A stretch of 64,000 nucleotides of DNA, taken from contig JAGBPB010000090.1 of assembly GCA_017633615.1 (NCBI GenBank), positions 1-64,000 on the forward strand, in the 5' to 3' direction. How positions within the stretch are numbered: the stretch's first letter is position 1; the number at the start of each line of letters is the position of its first letter. Below, in pieces: positions 54,935 through 61,992 of the stretch. A program made the translations under genes and the position numbers. The notes below the pieces were generated by a model. It was not told the origin of the DNA, ran no database searches, and was given only the letters and a program-made list of their open reading frames with translations. The DNA is from Bacteroidaceae bacterium. Its GTDB lineage: Bacteria; Bacteroidota; Bacteroidia; Bacteroidales; Bacteroidaceae.

Positions 54935-56235
54935 AATACTACAGCACAAACCATAAGTCCGATGATGTGACCCTGCGTGACGCGGTGGTTCGCGGACTTG
55001 CTCCTGACCGCGGTCTCTACATGCCTGAGCGCCTGAACAAGTTGCCAAAGGAGTTCTTTGACAGTATAGACAAGATGACATTCCAGGAGATGTCACTGGA
55101 GGTTGCCAAGGCATTCTTTGGCGAGGATATCCCGGAGGCTGACCTCAAAAAGATTGTCTATGACACCCTGGCATTCCCCACACCCGTTGTCAAGGTTGAT
55201 GAGAACATCTACTCACTGGAGCTTTTCCATGGTCCCACACTTGCGTTCAAGGATGTAGGCGCACGCTTTATGGCCCGCCTGCTGGGATACTTCAACAAGG
55301 AGGAGAAACAGCTTGTGAACGTGCTGGTGGCTACATCGGGCGATACCGGAAGTGCCGTTGCCAACGGATTCCTGGGCGTGGAGGGCGTGCATGTGTATGT
55401 GCTCTATCCCAAAGGCAAGGTAAGCCCCATCCAGGAGTGCCAGTTCACCACTCTGGGCAAGAATATCACTGCTGTTGAGGTTGACGGCGTGTTTGATGAC
55501 TGCCAGGCACTGGTCAAGAACGCCTTTATGGATGCCGAACTCAATCAGCGTATGAAGCTGACATCGGCCAACTCAATCAACGTGGCCCGATTCCTGCCGC
55601 AGGCATTCTACTACTTCAACGCCTACGCTCAGATGAAGCGTCTGGGCAAGGCCGATAACCTGGTCATCTGCGTGCCCAGCGGAAACTTTGGAAACATTAC
55701 AGCCGGCCTGTTCGGTTGGTTCATGGGACTGCCCGTAAAGCGTTTCATTGCCGCCAACAACGCCAATGACATATTCTACAACTACCTTAAGAGCGGCGTT
55801 TACAGCCCCAAACCATCGGTTCAGACTCTGGCCAACGCTATGGATGTAGGTGACCCCAGCAACTTTGCGCGTGTGCTTGCCCTTTACGGCGGCTCACACA
55901 AGGATATTGCAGGCCATATAGGCGGTGCAACCTATACCGATGCTCAGATTAAGGAGACTCTGAAGGAGTGCTACGAGCGTACCGGTTACCTGCTTGATCC
56001 GCACGGAACTTGCGGCTATCGTGCACTTAAGGAGCAGTTGCAGCCCGGTGAGTACGGCGTGTTCCTGGAGACCGCACACCCCGCCAAGTTCAAGGAGAAG
56101 GTCGATGCCATTACCGGCGGTGACGTGGAGATTCCCGCCCGTCTGCAGGCCTTTATGAAGGGCACCAAGCAGAGTGTGGAACTTAGCAAAGACTACGCAG
56201 ATTTCCGCAACTTTTTGTTTAGCGAAGCAAAATAA
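54931..56235 (+). CDS. thrC: Threonine synthase
   Basis: A 434-residue PLP enzyme converting O-phosphohomoserine to threonine. FHGPTLAFKDVGARFMARLL holds the PLP lysine, and ATSGDTGSAVANGFLG and CVPSGNFGNITAGLFGW are phosphate- and PLP-binding loops. The size matches the short bacterial type. Its start overlaps the upstream stop as ATGA, and its own stop overlaps the next gene (TAATG). Confidence 0.96.
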   Translation: MKYYSTNHKSDDVTLRDAVVRGLAPDRGLYMPERLNKLPKEFFDSIDKMTFQEMSLEVAKAFFGEDIPEADLKKIVYDTLAFPTPVVKVDENIYSLELFHGPTLAFKDVGARFMARLLGYFNKEEKQLVNVLVATSGDTGSAVANGFLGVEGVHVYVLYPKGKVSPIQECQFTTLGKNITAVEVDGVFDDCQALVKNAFMDAELNQRMKLTSANSINVARFLPQAFYYFNAYAQMKRLGKADNLVICVPSGNFGNITAGLFGWFMGLPVKRFIAANNANDIFYNYLKSGVYSPKPSVQTLANAMDVGDPSNFARVLALYGGSHKDIAGHIGGATYTDAQIKETLKECYERTGYLLDPHGTCGYRALKEQLQPGEYGVFLETAHPAKFKEKVDAITGGDVEIPARLQAFMKGTKQSVELSKDYADFRNFLFSEAK

Positions 56236-56924
56236 TGGCTTGGCAGCAACTCAACTTGAATAATCTGGATATTCCTTTAAAGGAGGTGTATTCCTTTATG
56301 GGATACAAGGACAGCGAGCCTGATGAACAGACCCGCCGTACGGTTGAGTATCTGCTGCGTGAGTCTAGCCAGTTTCTGCGTCCTCAGTTCAAATATGTGA
56401 TTGTGGATGGAACGCTTGACTTTGAGGCTAATCAACTTACGCTGATAGGGGAGAAAGGTCCCGTTACTTTTGATGCAGGTAAGATAATATGCCGTCAGTT
56501 GCGTGGAGCACAGCGCTATGCCGTGTTTGTGGCAACAGTTGGCAACGGATATTTCCAGTGGATCGATGCCGTTAAGCGCCGCGATGACATGTTCCAGACC
56601 TACGCTATGGATTGCGTGGGCAGCCAGATAGTTGAGAGTGTGGCTGATTACATGGAGACCGTGCTGCAGAAAGAGATAGATCCGTCAGGATTCAAGCGCA
56701 CCAACCGTTTCAGCCCGGGATATTGCGGCTGGCACGTATCGGCGCAACCCGCGCTGTTCAGCCTATTCCCTGAAAAGAATCCCTGCGGCATTGAACTCAC
56801 AGAATCCTGCCTCATGCTGCCCATGAAATCAGTGAGCGGCATAATCGGCGTAGGCCCCGATGTTCGCTACCTTCCTTACACTTGCGGCATCTGCGACAAA
56901 AAAGACTGTTACAAGAGAAAATGA
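56235..56924 (+). CDS. Stand-alone MetH activation-domain protein
   Basis: A 229-residue protein matching the C-terminal reactivation domain of B12-dependent methionine synthase, which binds SAM to re-methylate oxidised cobalamin. ATVGNGYFQWIDAVKRRDDM, YAMDCVGSQIVESVAD, and NRFSPGYCGWHVSAQP are the core motifs. A Cys cluster, CGICDKKDCYKRK, ends the protein. It lacks the Hcy, folate and B12 domains. Co-translation with thrC links it to the homoserine branch leading to methionine. It may act in trans on a shortened MetH or on another corrinoid enzyme. Confidence 0.88.
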   Translation: MAWQQLNLNNLDIPLKEVYSFMGYKDSEPDEQTRRTVEYLLRESSQFLRPQFKYVIVDGTLDFEANQLTLIGEKGPVTFDAGKIICRQLRGAQRYAVFVATVGNGYFQWIDAVKRRDDMFQTYAMDCVGSQIVESVADYMETVLQKEIDPSGFKRTNRFSPGYCGWHVSAQPALFSLFPEKNPCGIELTESCLMLPMKSVSGIIGVGPDVRYLPYTCGICDKKDCYKRK

Positions 56925-56950
56925 CACAGGGAAACGACCCTTTTGTGTCA
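56922..56950. repeat. Palindromic repeat, family B, containing both stop codons
   Basis: TGACACAGGG, AAACGA, then CCCTTTTGTGTCA form an imperfect hairpin with a TTT bulge. Its left TGA (56922-56924) is the stop of the MetH-activation gene and its right TCA (56948-56950) is the stop of the converging ABC transporter gene. The 24-base core is identical to 32932-32955. Confidence 0.85.
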
Positions 56951-58564
56951 TAATTTGAGGGTTTCATCGCAGAGGGTGGTGACGGTCTCGCGGTGGGTGA
57001 TGAAAATCATTGTTTTTTGCGGATAGGCCTTGAAGAGGCGGGTGTAGAGCTCAGTTTCAGTGGGGGCATCGAGTGATGAGCTTATCTCATCAAGGAGCAG
57101 TATGGAGCCCGGGCGCAGCAAGCCTCGGGCTATTGCTATTCTTTGGGCCTGGCCTTCACTCAGGCCTGTGCCGCGCTCGCCAAGCATGGTGTCAAGACCG
57201 TCGGGGAGTTCCTGTACAAAATCAGCACAGGCGGTATGCAACGCCCCAATGAGTTCCTGGTCCGATGCATCCGGATTGGCTACCTGCAGGTTGAAGCGGA
57301 TGGTGCCGCTCATAAGGGTGTTGCCTTGGGGCACGAATACAAAGTCGGGGCGGGTGGTGGAGCCTGCTGGCATGCTCTCATCTTTTCCATATAGGCTGAT
57401 GGTGCCGCTCTGGGGGCTGATGAAGCCTAACATGAGGCGGAACAATGTTGTCTTGCCTATGCCGGTCTCACCCATCAGTGCTGTCTTGGTGCCGGGACGG
57501 AAAACATGCGTAAAGTCTGAGAGTATCTGACGGTCGCCGCCGGCGTATTTGAAACTGACGTTGTTGAACCGGATGCCGCTTAGGGTGGGGTGCAGCGTGG
57601 ATGCATCGGACTCTGATTCAAGGCTTTCAAGTTCTATGAGACGGTCTATGCTGGCAGTAGAATGGATTACTTGAGGAACAAGGTTGAGCAGTTGCATTAC
57701 TGGGTGTTGAATTTGGCCTACCAGTTGCAGGAAAGATGTCATTATACCAAACGTTATAGCTCCGGCACGTAACTGCAGACCTCCCCAAATAAAGGCCATC
57801 AGATAACCCAGTCCGAATGCGCAACCCATGATGATGCGTATCATTATGGTAAAGCGTGTACGGCGCATTATGTTGCCCTTAAGTTGCTGCTGCATGTTGT
57901 CCAGGCGGTCAGTCATCCACTCCTCACTACCCATGGCGCGCAGCACGGCATTGTTCTCCATGCCCTCCTGCACCTGCATCTGGATTTGGCTCTCATCCTG
58001 ACGGATATCCAGTGTCATCTGGCGCAGGCGGCGGCCTATGAACTTGGCCAGGAATATGGCAAGTGGAGTCATAATGAGCAATGCCCAGGCAAGCCAGCGG
58101 TCAAAATAGCGTAGTAGCAGGAATGCTCCTATAAGCTGTATGCAAGTAATACACATCTGGGGCAGGGTATCGGTGGTGGTCTCACTTACCACTTCTATGT
58201 CCTTGGTAAGGCGGGAACTGATGTCACCGGAGTGAATCTCTTTTTCTTCATAGAGCTGGCGGCGGAACAGGCTGCTGAACATACGCAGGCGCAGCGCGTT
58301 GGTCTGGCGGATGCTTGCCTTGGTGGTGAGCAGGAAATAGACCTGACGGAGCAGTACCCCGCCTACTATGGTCAGTACAAGCCAGATGGCCATTACCGTT
58401 ACGTCATGGGCCGATCCGGTGCGGATGGTTTCATCAATGAAACGGCGGCAGAGCCATACCATCATGAGACCCATGACTACCTGTGCCGTGCCAGTTAAAA
58501 TGCGGACTGCTGTGTTCCAGCGAATGCCCTGCATGTTACGCCATATCCAGTTTGAATATTTCAC
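56948..58564 (-). CDS. ABC transporter, fused permease and ATPase
   Basis: A 538-residue half-size exporter. Six transmembrane helices lie within residues 15-310, followed by the ATPase: Walker A GETGIGKTT, Q-loop VFVPQGNTLMSG, signature LSEGQAQRIA, Walker B SILLLDEISSSLDAPT and His-loop ITHRE. It starts at GTG 58564, overlapping the stop of the PqqD-like gene (GTGA). Such exporters move lipids, drugs or peptides; the PqqD partner suggests a peptide. Confidence 0.93.
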   Translation of the reverse strand: MKYSNWIWRNMQGIRWNTAVRILTGTAQVVMGLMMVWLCRRFIDETIRTGSAHDVTVMAIWLVLTIVGGVLLRQVYFLLTTKASIRQTNALRLRMFSSLFRRQLYEEKEIHSGDISSRLTKDIEVVSETTTDTLPQMCITCIQLIGAFLLLRYFDRWLAWALLIMTPLAIFLAKFIGRRLRQMTLDIRQDESQIQMQVQEGMENNAVLRAMGSEEWMTDRLDNMQQQLKGNIMRRTRFTIMIRIIMGCAFGLGYLMAFIWGGLQLRAGAITFGIMTSFLQLVGQIQHPVMQLLNLVPQVIHSTASIDRLIELESLESESDASTLHPTLSGIRFNNVSFKYAGGDRQILSDFTHVFRPGTKTALMGETGIGKTTLFRLMLGFISPQSGTISLYGKDESMPAGSTTRPDFVFVPQGNTLMSGTIRFNLQVANPDASDQELIGALHTACADFVQELPDGLDTMLGERGTGLSEGQAQRIAIARGLLRPGSILLLDEISSSLDAPTETELYTRLFKAYPQKTMIFITHRETVTTLCDETLKL

Positions 58565-58830
58565 TCTACTACTTTAAGTTCAGTCCATTGATTTATGGTT
58601 TCCTTTACGTCGGTCAATGCCTGCTCTGGAGATACGTCATATTCATTGCACAGTGCTGTGGCAAGGCTCTGGGCGGTGAAATCTCCCTGCTCAAGGGCCT
58701 GTTTCCAGAGCCATGCGGCGGTCTCGTTGAGGCATAGCATACGGCCAAAATTGATGGCGTCAAGGCCTTCGCCTACTATTACGTTCTCTCCGCAGACGGT
58801 GCGGAGTACAAATCCTTTCTTTATCTTCAT
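58561..58830 (-). CDS. PqqD-like (RRE-fold) small protein
   Basis: An 89-residue protein of the PqqD family: KKGFVLRTVCGENVIVGEG, NFGRMLCLNETAAWLWK and VSPEQALTDVKETINQW. PqqD-like domains bind precursor peptides in RiPP pathways. Overlap with the exporter gene shows the two are made together. No precursor peptide, radical SAM enzyme or other modifying enzyme is visible beside them. Confidence 0.88.
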   Translation of the reverse strand: MKIKKGFVLRTVCGENVIVGEGLDAINFGRMLCLNETAAWLWKQALEQGDFTAQSLATALCNEYDVSPEQALTDVKETINQWTELKVVE

Positions 58831-58852
58831 GAGATTTTTTGTTTCAATAATA

Positions 58853-58860
58853 CAAAAGTA
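58853..58860 (-). promoter_or_regulatory. -7 box for the PqqD-ABC pair
   Basis: TACTTTTG on the minus strand, 22 bp upstream of the PqqD-like start. Confidence 0.5.
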
Positions 58861-58873
58861 TTGTTTTTTGCTT

Positions 58874-58881
58874 TACCTTTG
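58874..58881 (+). promoter_or_regulatory. -7 box for the leu leader
   Basis: TACCTTTGC matches TAnnTTTG and lies 29 bp before the leader-peptide ATG. Confidence 0.65.
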
Positions 58882-58910
58882 CACACACAAAAGAAGAAAC
58901 AAGAGAATTT

Positions 58911-58979
58911 ATGCGACTGCAAGGCTTGATTATTCTATCAATTATTATCATTCCGGAGAGCCGGTGTGAGAAAGCCTGA
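58911..58979 (+). CDS. leuL: leu operon leader peptide (22 codons, Ile/Leu-rich)
   Basis: The short frame ATG 58911 to TGA 58977-58979 encodes MRLQGLIILSIIIIPESRCE followed by KA. Six of 22 codons are Ile and three are Leu, concentrated in codons 6-14. An AAGAGAA purine-rich site precedes the ATG. The frame ends inside the first arm of the antiterminator (58965-58974), so ribosome position can decide folding. This is the classical design of an amino-acid attenuation leader. Confidence 0.85.
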   Translation: MRLQGLIILSIIIIPESRCEKA

Positions 58980-59037
58980 CGCATATATGTAAATAGAGTA
59001 CAGATAATAAACAATACGCGATAAAGCCTTTCTCACA
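58965..59037 (+). promoter_or_regulatory. Antiterminator hairpin of the leu attenuator
   Basis: TGTGAGAAAG (58965-58974, last codons of the leader peptide) is a perfect 10-bp complement of CTTTCTCACA (59028-59037). The second segment is also the 5' arm of the terminator, so this pairing prevents termination. Confidence 0.85.
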
Positions 59038-59058
59038 GTGAGTGAGAGAGGCTTTTTT
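59023..59058 (+). terminator. leu attenuator terminator
   Basis: A 14-bp stem with one G-T pair (59023-59036 with 59042-59055), loop AGTGA, and a run of six T (59053-59058). It lies between the leader peptide and leuA. Confidence 0.92.
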
Positions 59059-59061
59059 CGT

Positions 59062-59069
59062 TAGATTTG
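59062..59069 (+). promoter_or_regulatory. Possible secondary -7 box before leuA
   Basis: TAGATTTGC matches the consensus and lies after the terminator, 20 bp before leuA. It could give attenuator-independent transcription or be a chance match. Confidence 0.35.
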
Positions 59070-59088
59070 CATTAATAACCAAAACAAA

Positions 59089-60615
59089 ATGTCAGACAGG
59101 ATCATTTTCTTTGACACTACACTCCGGGACGGCGAACAGGTCCCGGGATGCCAGTTGAACACAATCGAGAAGATTGAGGTGGCTCGCCAATTGGAGCAGC
59201 TGGGCGTGGATGTGATTGAGGCGGGATTCCCGGTAAGCAGTCCGGGTGATTTCAACTCAGTAGTTGAGATTTCAAAAGCGGTATCGAACCCCATTATCTG
59301 TGCCCTGACCCGTGCGGTAGAGGCCGATATAGATGCAGCCGCTGCAGCCCTACAGTACGCCAAGCTAAAGCGAATCCACACCGGAATAGGCACCAGCGAT
59401 GAGCACATTAGGTATAAGTTCAACAGCACACGCAGTGAGATCCTGGAGCGTGCGGCAGCAGCTGTAAAGTATGCAGCGTCCAAGCGCTGTGAAGTGGAGT
59501 TCTACGCCGAGGATGCCGGCCGTACTGACAATGAATATCTGGCACGCGTGGCCGAGGCCGCAATTAAGGCCGGCGCCACAATTATAAATATACCAGATAC
59601 CACCGGATACTGCCTGCCCGATGAATTCGGAGCCAAGATAAAGTATCTGATGGAGCACGTTGACGGACTGGCCAACGGAAAGGCAATCCTGTCAACCCAC
59701 TGCCACAACGACTTGGGTATGGCAACCGCCAATACCATGAGCGGAATCCTGAATGGAGCCCGCCAGGTTGAGGTAACCATAAACGGAGTGGGCGAGAGAG
59801 CTGGAAACACATCACTTGAGGAGATTGCAATGATACTCAAGTGTCATCATAACCTGCCGTATGAGTGCGGAATCAACACTCAGCGAATAACCGCCGCCAG
59901 CCGTCTGGTATCATCACTCATGAGCATGCCGGTGCAGTTCAACAAGGCCATTGTGGGTAGGAACGCGTTTGCACACTCCAGCGGAATACACCAGGACGGA
60001 GTGCTCAAGAACACAAGAACCTATGAAATAATAAATCCGGAGGATATAGGCTTGTCACAAAGTGATATTGTGCTGACTGCCCGTTCCGGTAGGGCCGCCT
60101 TGAAGCATCGGCTCACTGAACTTGGCGTTGAGTTGAAAGGCGATAAACTGGACCGTGTATATGAACAGTTCCTCAAGTTGGCTGACAAGAAGAGGGAACT
60201 GACCAATGATGATGTCCTGATGTTGGCCGGAGCTGATTTGGCTCTGAACAAAAAGGTGCGCCTTGAAAGCCTTCAGGTACTTGCAGGTAAGGGGTCTACA
60301 CCATACGCTAAGATCCGCCTTATGGTCGATAAGGAGAGTTTTGAGGCTGAATCGGCCGGCAACGGGCCGCTTGATGCATCAATCAAGGCACTCAAGAAGA
60401 TAATCAAACGCACAATGACACTTAAGGAGATGACAATCCAGGCTATTTCAAAAGGGTCTGATGACGTTGGTAAGGTGCATATGCAGGTGGAGACAGACGG
60501 TCATCTCTATTACGGATTCGGGTCCGATACCGATATCGTTACCGCCAGTGTGGAGGCGTATATAGATTGCATAAACAAATTCAGACCGGAGAACGATGGG
60601 CAAGACGCTGTTTGA
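59089..60615 (+). CDS. leuA: 2-isopropylmalate synthase
   Basis: A 508-residue enzyme condensing acetyl-CoA with 2-ketoisovalerate, the first step of leucine synthesis. [15 protein letters not shown], the metal motif [12 protein letters not shown] and [15 protein letters not shown] are in the catalytic barrel. Residues from about 390 form the LeuA allosteric domain ([20 protein letters not shown]), so leucine feedback is expected. It follows the attenuator and overlaps leuC by 20 bp. Confidence 0.96.
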   Translation: MSDRIIFFDTTLRDGEQVPGCQLNTIEKIEVARQLEQLGVDVIEAGFPVSSPGDFNSVVEISKAVSNPIICALTRAVEADIDAAAAALQYAKLKRIHTGIGTSDEHIRYKFNSTRSEILERAAAAVKYAASKRCEVEFYAEDAGRTDNEYLARVAEAAIKAGATIINIPDTTGYCLPDEFGAKIKYLMEHVDGLANGKAILSTHCHNDLGMATANTMSGILNGARQVEVTINGVGERAGNTSLEEIAMILKCHHNLPYECGINTQRITAASRLVSSLMSMPVQFNKAIVGRNAFAHSSGIHQDGVLKNTRTYEIINPEDIGLSQSDIVLTARSGRAALKHRLTELGVELKGDKLDRVYEQFLKLADKKRELTNDDVLMLAGADLALNKKVRLESLQVLAGKGSTPYAKIRLMVDKESFEAESAGNGPLDASIKALKKIIKRTMTLKEMTIQAISKGSDDVGKVHMQVETDGHLYYGFGSDTDIVTASVEAYIDCINKFRPENDGQDAV

Positions 60616-61990
60616 CAAGATTTGGGATGCGCATGTAGTGCAAGCCGTTCCCGACGGTCCTACGCAGTTGTACATAGACCGTCTGTACTGCCACGAGGTT
60701 ACAACCCCGCAGGCGTTTGACACCATCCGTGAAAAGGGTTGCGGCGTGTTTCGCCCTGAGCGTGTGGTTGCCATGCCTGACCATAATACGCAGTCTGACT
60801 GCAAGGACAGGATTGATGATCCCGTGGGCCGCAAGCAGGTTGAGACACTTGAGCAGAACTGCCGTGAGTTTGGAATAAGGTACTTTGGTCTGGGCAGTCC
60901 CGATAACGGAATCATCCATGTGGTGGGTCCCGAGAAGGGCCTTTCACTGCCGGGCATGACAATTGTTTGCGGCGATTCGCATACATCAACCCACGGTGCA
61001 ATAGGTGCAATCGCAATGGGTATAGGCACATCTGAGGTCGCTCAGGTACTGGCATCACAGTGCATCCTGCAGCGCAAGCCCAAGACCATGCGCATAAATA
61101 TTGAGGGTGAACTGAGTGAGGGCGTGACCGCAAAGGATGTGGCGCTCTATATCATGGCGCAGATGACCACATCGGGTGCGACAGGATATGCGGTGGAGTA
61201 TGCCGGCCAGGTTGTTCGCAACATGAGTATGGAGGGACGTTTGACATTGTCCAATCTCTCTATTGAAATGGGCAGCCGCGCAGGTCTGATTGCCCCTGAC
61301 GCCACCACATTCGAATGGCTGCAGGGCAGAGAGTATGCACCCAAGGGTGCCGATTGGGATGTCGCAGTGCGCCAGTGGAGCCAACTACGCAGCGATGATG
61401 ACGCCGTATTTGACAAGCAGGTTACATATTATGCCGATGACATAGCACCGCGTATTACCTACGGAACCAATCCGGGGGCGGGTATTGCGGTGGACGGAAC
61501 AATTCCTGCATACGAATCTGTATCGGAGCAGGAGCGTGAGCAGTTGAAAGTCCAGTTGGACTATATGCAGTTCAAGCCCGGACAGAAACTGGAGGGAACG
61601 CCTGTGGACTGGTGTTTCCTGGGCGCCTGCACCAACGGCCGAATTGAGGATTTCCGCGCTTTTGCAAGCGTGGTTCAGGGCCGACGCAAGGCTCCAGGCG
61701 TGACAGCATGGCTGGTTCCGGGATCATGGGCCGTGCGTAAGCAAATTATTGAAGAGGGTATAGACAAGGTGTTTGAGGAGGCCGGTTTTGAACTGCGAAT
61801 GCCTTCATGCTCGGCCTGCCTGGCTATGAACCCCGATAAGGTTCCGGCAGGGAAGCTCTGCATATCGACCTCTAATAGGAATTTTGTGGGCCGTCAGGGA
61901 CCCGGCGCCAGAACGGTGCTGGCCAGCCCGCTGACTGTTGCTGCAAGCGCCGTGACAGGTGTTATAACTGACCCTCGTAAACTCTTGTGA
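60596..61990 (+). CDS. leuC: 3-isopropylmalate dehydratase large subunit
   Basis: A 464-residue aconitase-type Fe-S enzyme. [13 protein letters not shown] starts the protein. [33 protein letters not shown] and [10 protein letters not shown] carry the cluster cysteines. With LeuD it isomerises 2- to 3-isopropylmalate, and such pairs can also isomerise citramalate. The start lies inside leuA, and the leuD fusion begins 2 bp after its stop. Confidence 0.96.
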   Translation: MGKTLFDKIWDAHVVQAVPDGPTQLYIDRLYCHEVTTPQAFDTIREKGCGVFRPERVVAMPDHNTQSDCKDRIDDPVGRKQVETLEQNCREFGIRYFGLGSPDNGIIHVVGPEKGLSLPGMTIVCGDSHTSTHGAIGAIAMGIGTSEVAQVLASQCILQRKPKTMRINIEGELSEGVTAKDVALYIMAQMTTSGATGYAVEYAGQVVRNMSMEGRLTLSNLSIEMGSRAGLIAPDATTFEWLQGREYAPKGADWDVAVRQWSQLRSDDDAVFDKQVTYYADDIAPRITYGTNPGAGIAVDGTIPAYESVSEQEREQLKVQLDYMQFKPGQKLEGTPVDWCFLGACTNGRIEDFRAFASVVQGRRKAPGVTAWLVPGSWAVRKQIIEEGIDKVFEEAGFELRMPSCSACLAMNPDKVPAGKLCISTSNRNFVGRQGPGARTVLASPLTVAASAVTGVITDPRKLL

Positions 61991-61992
61991 CT

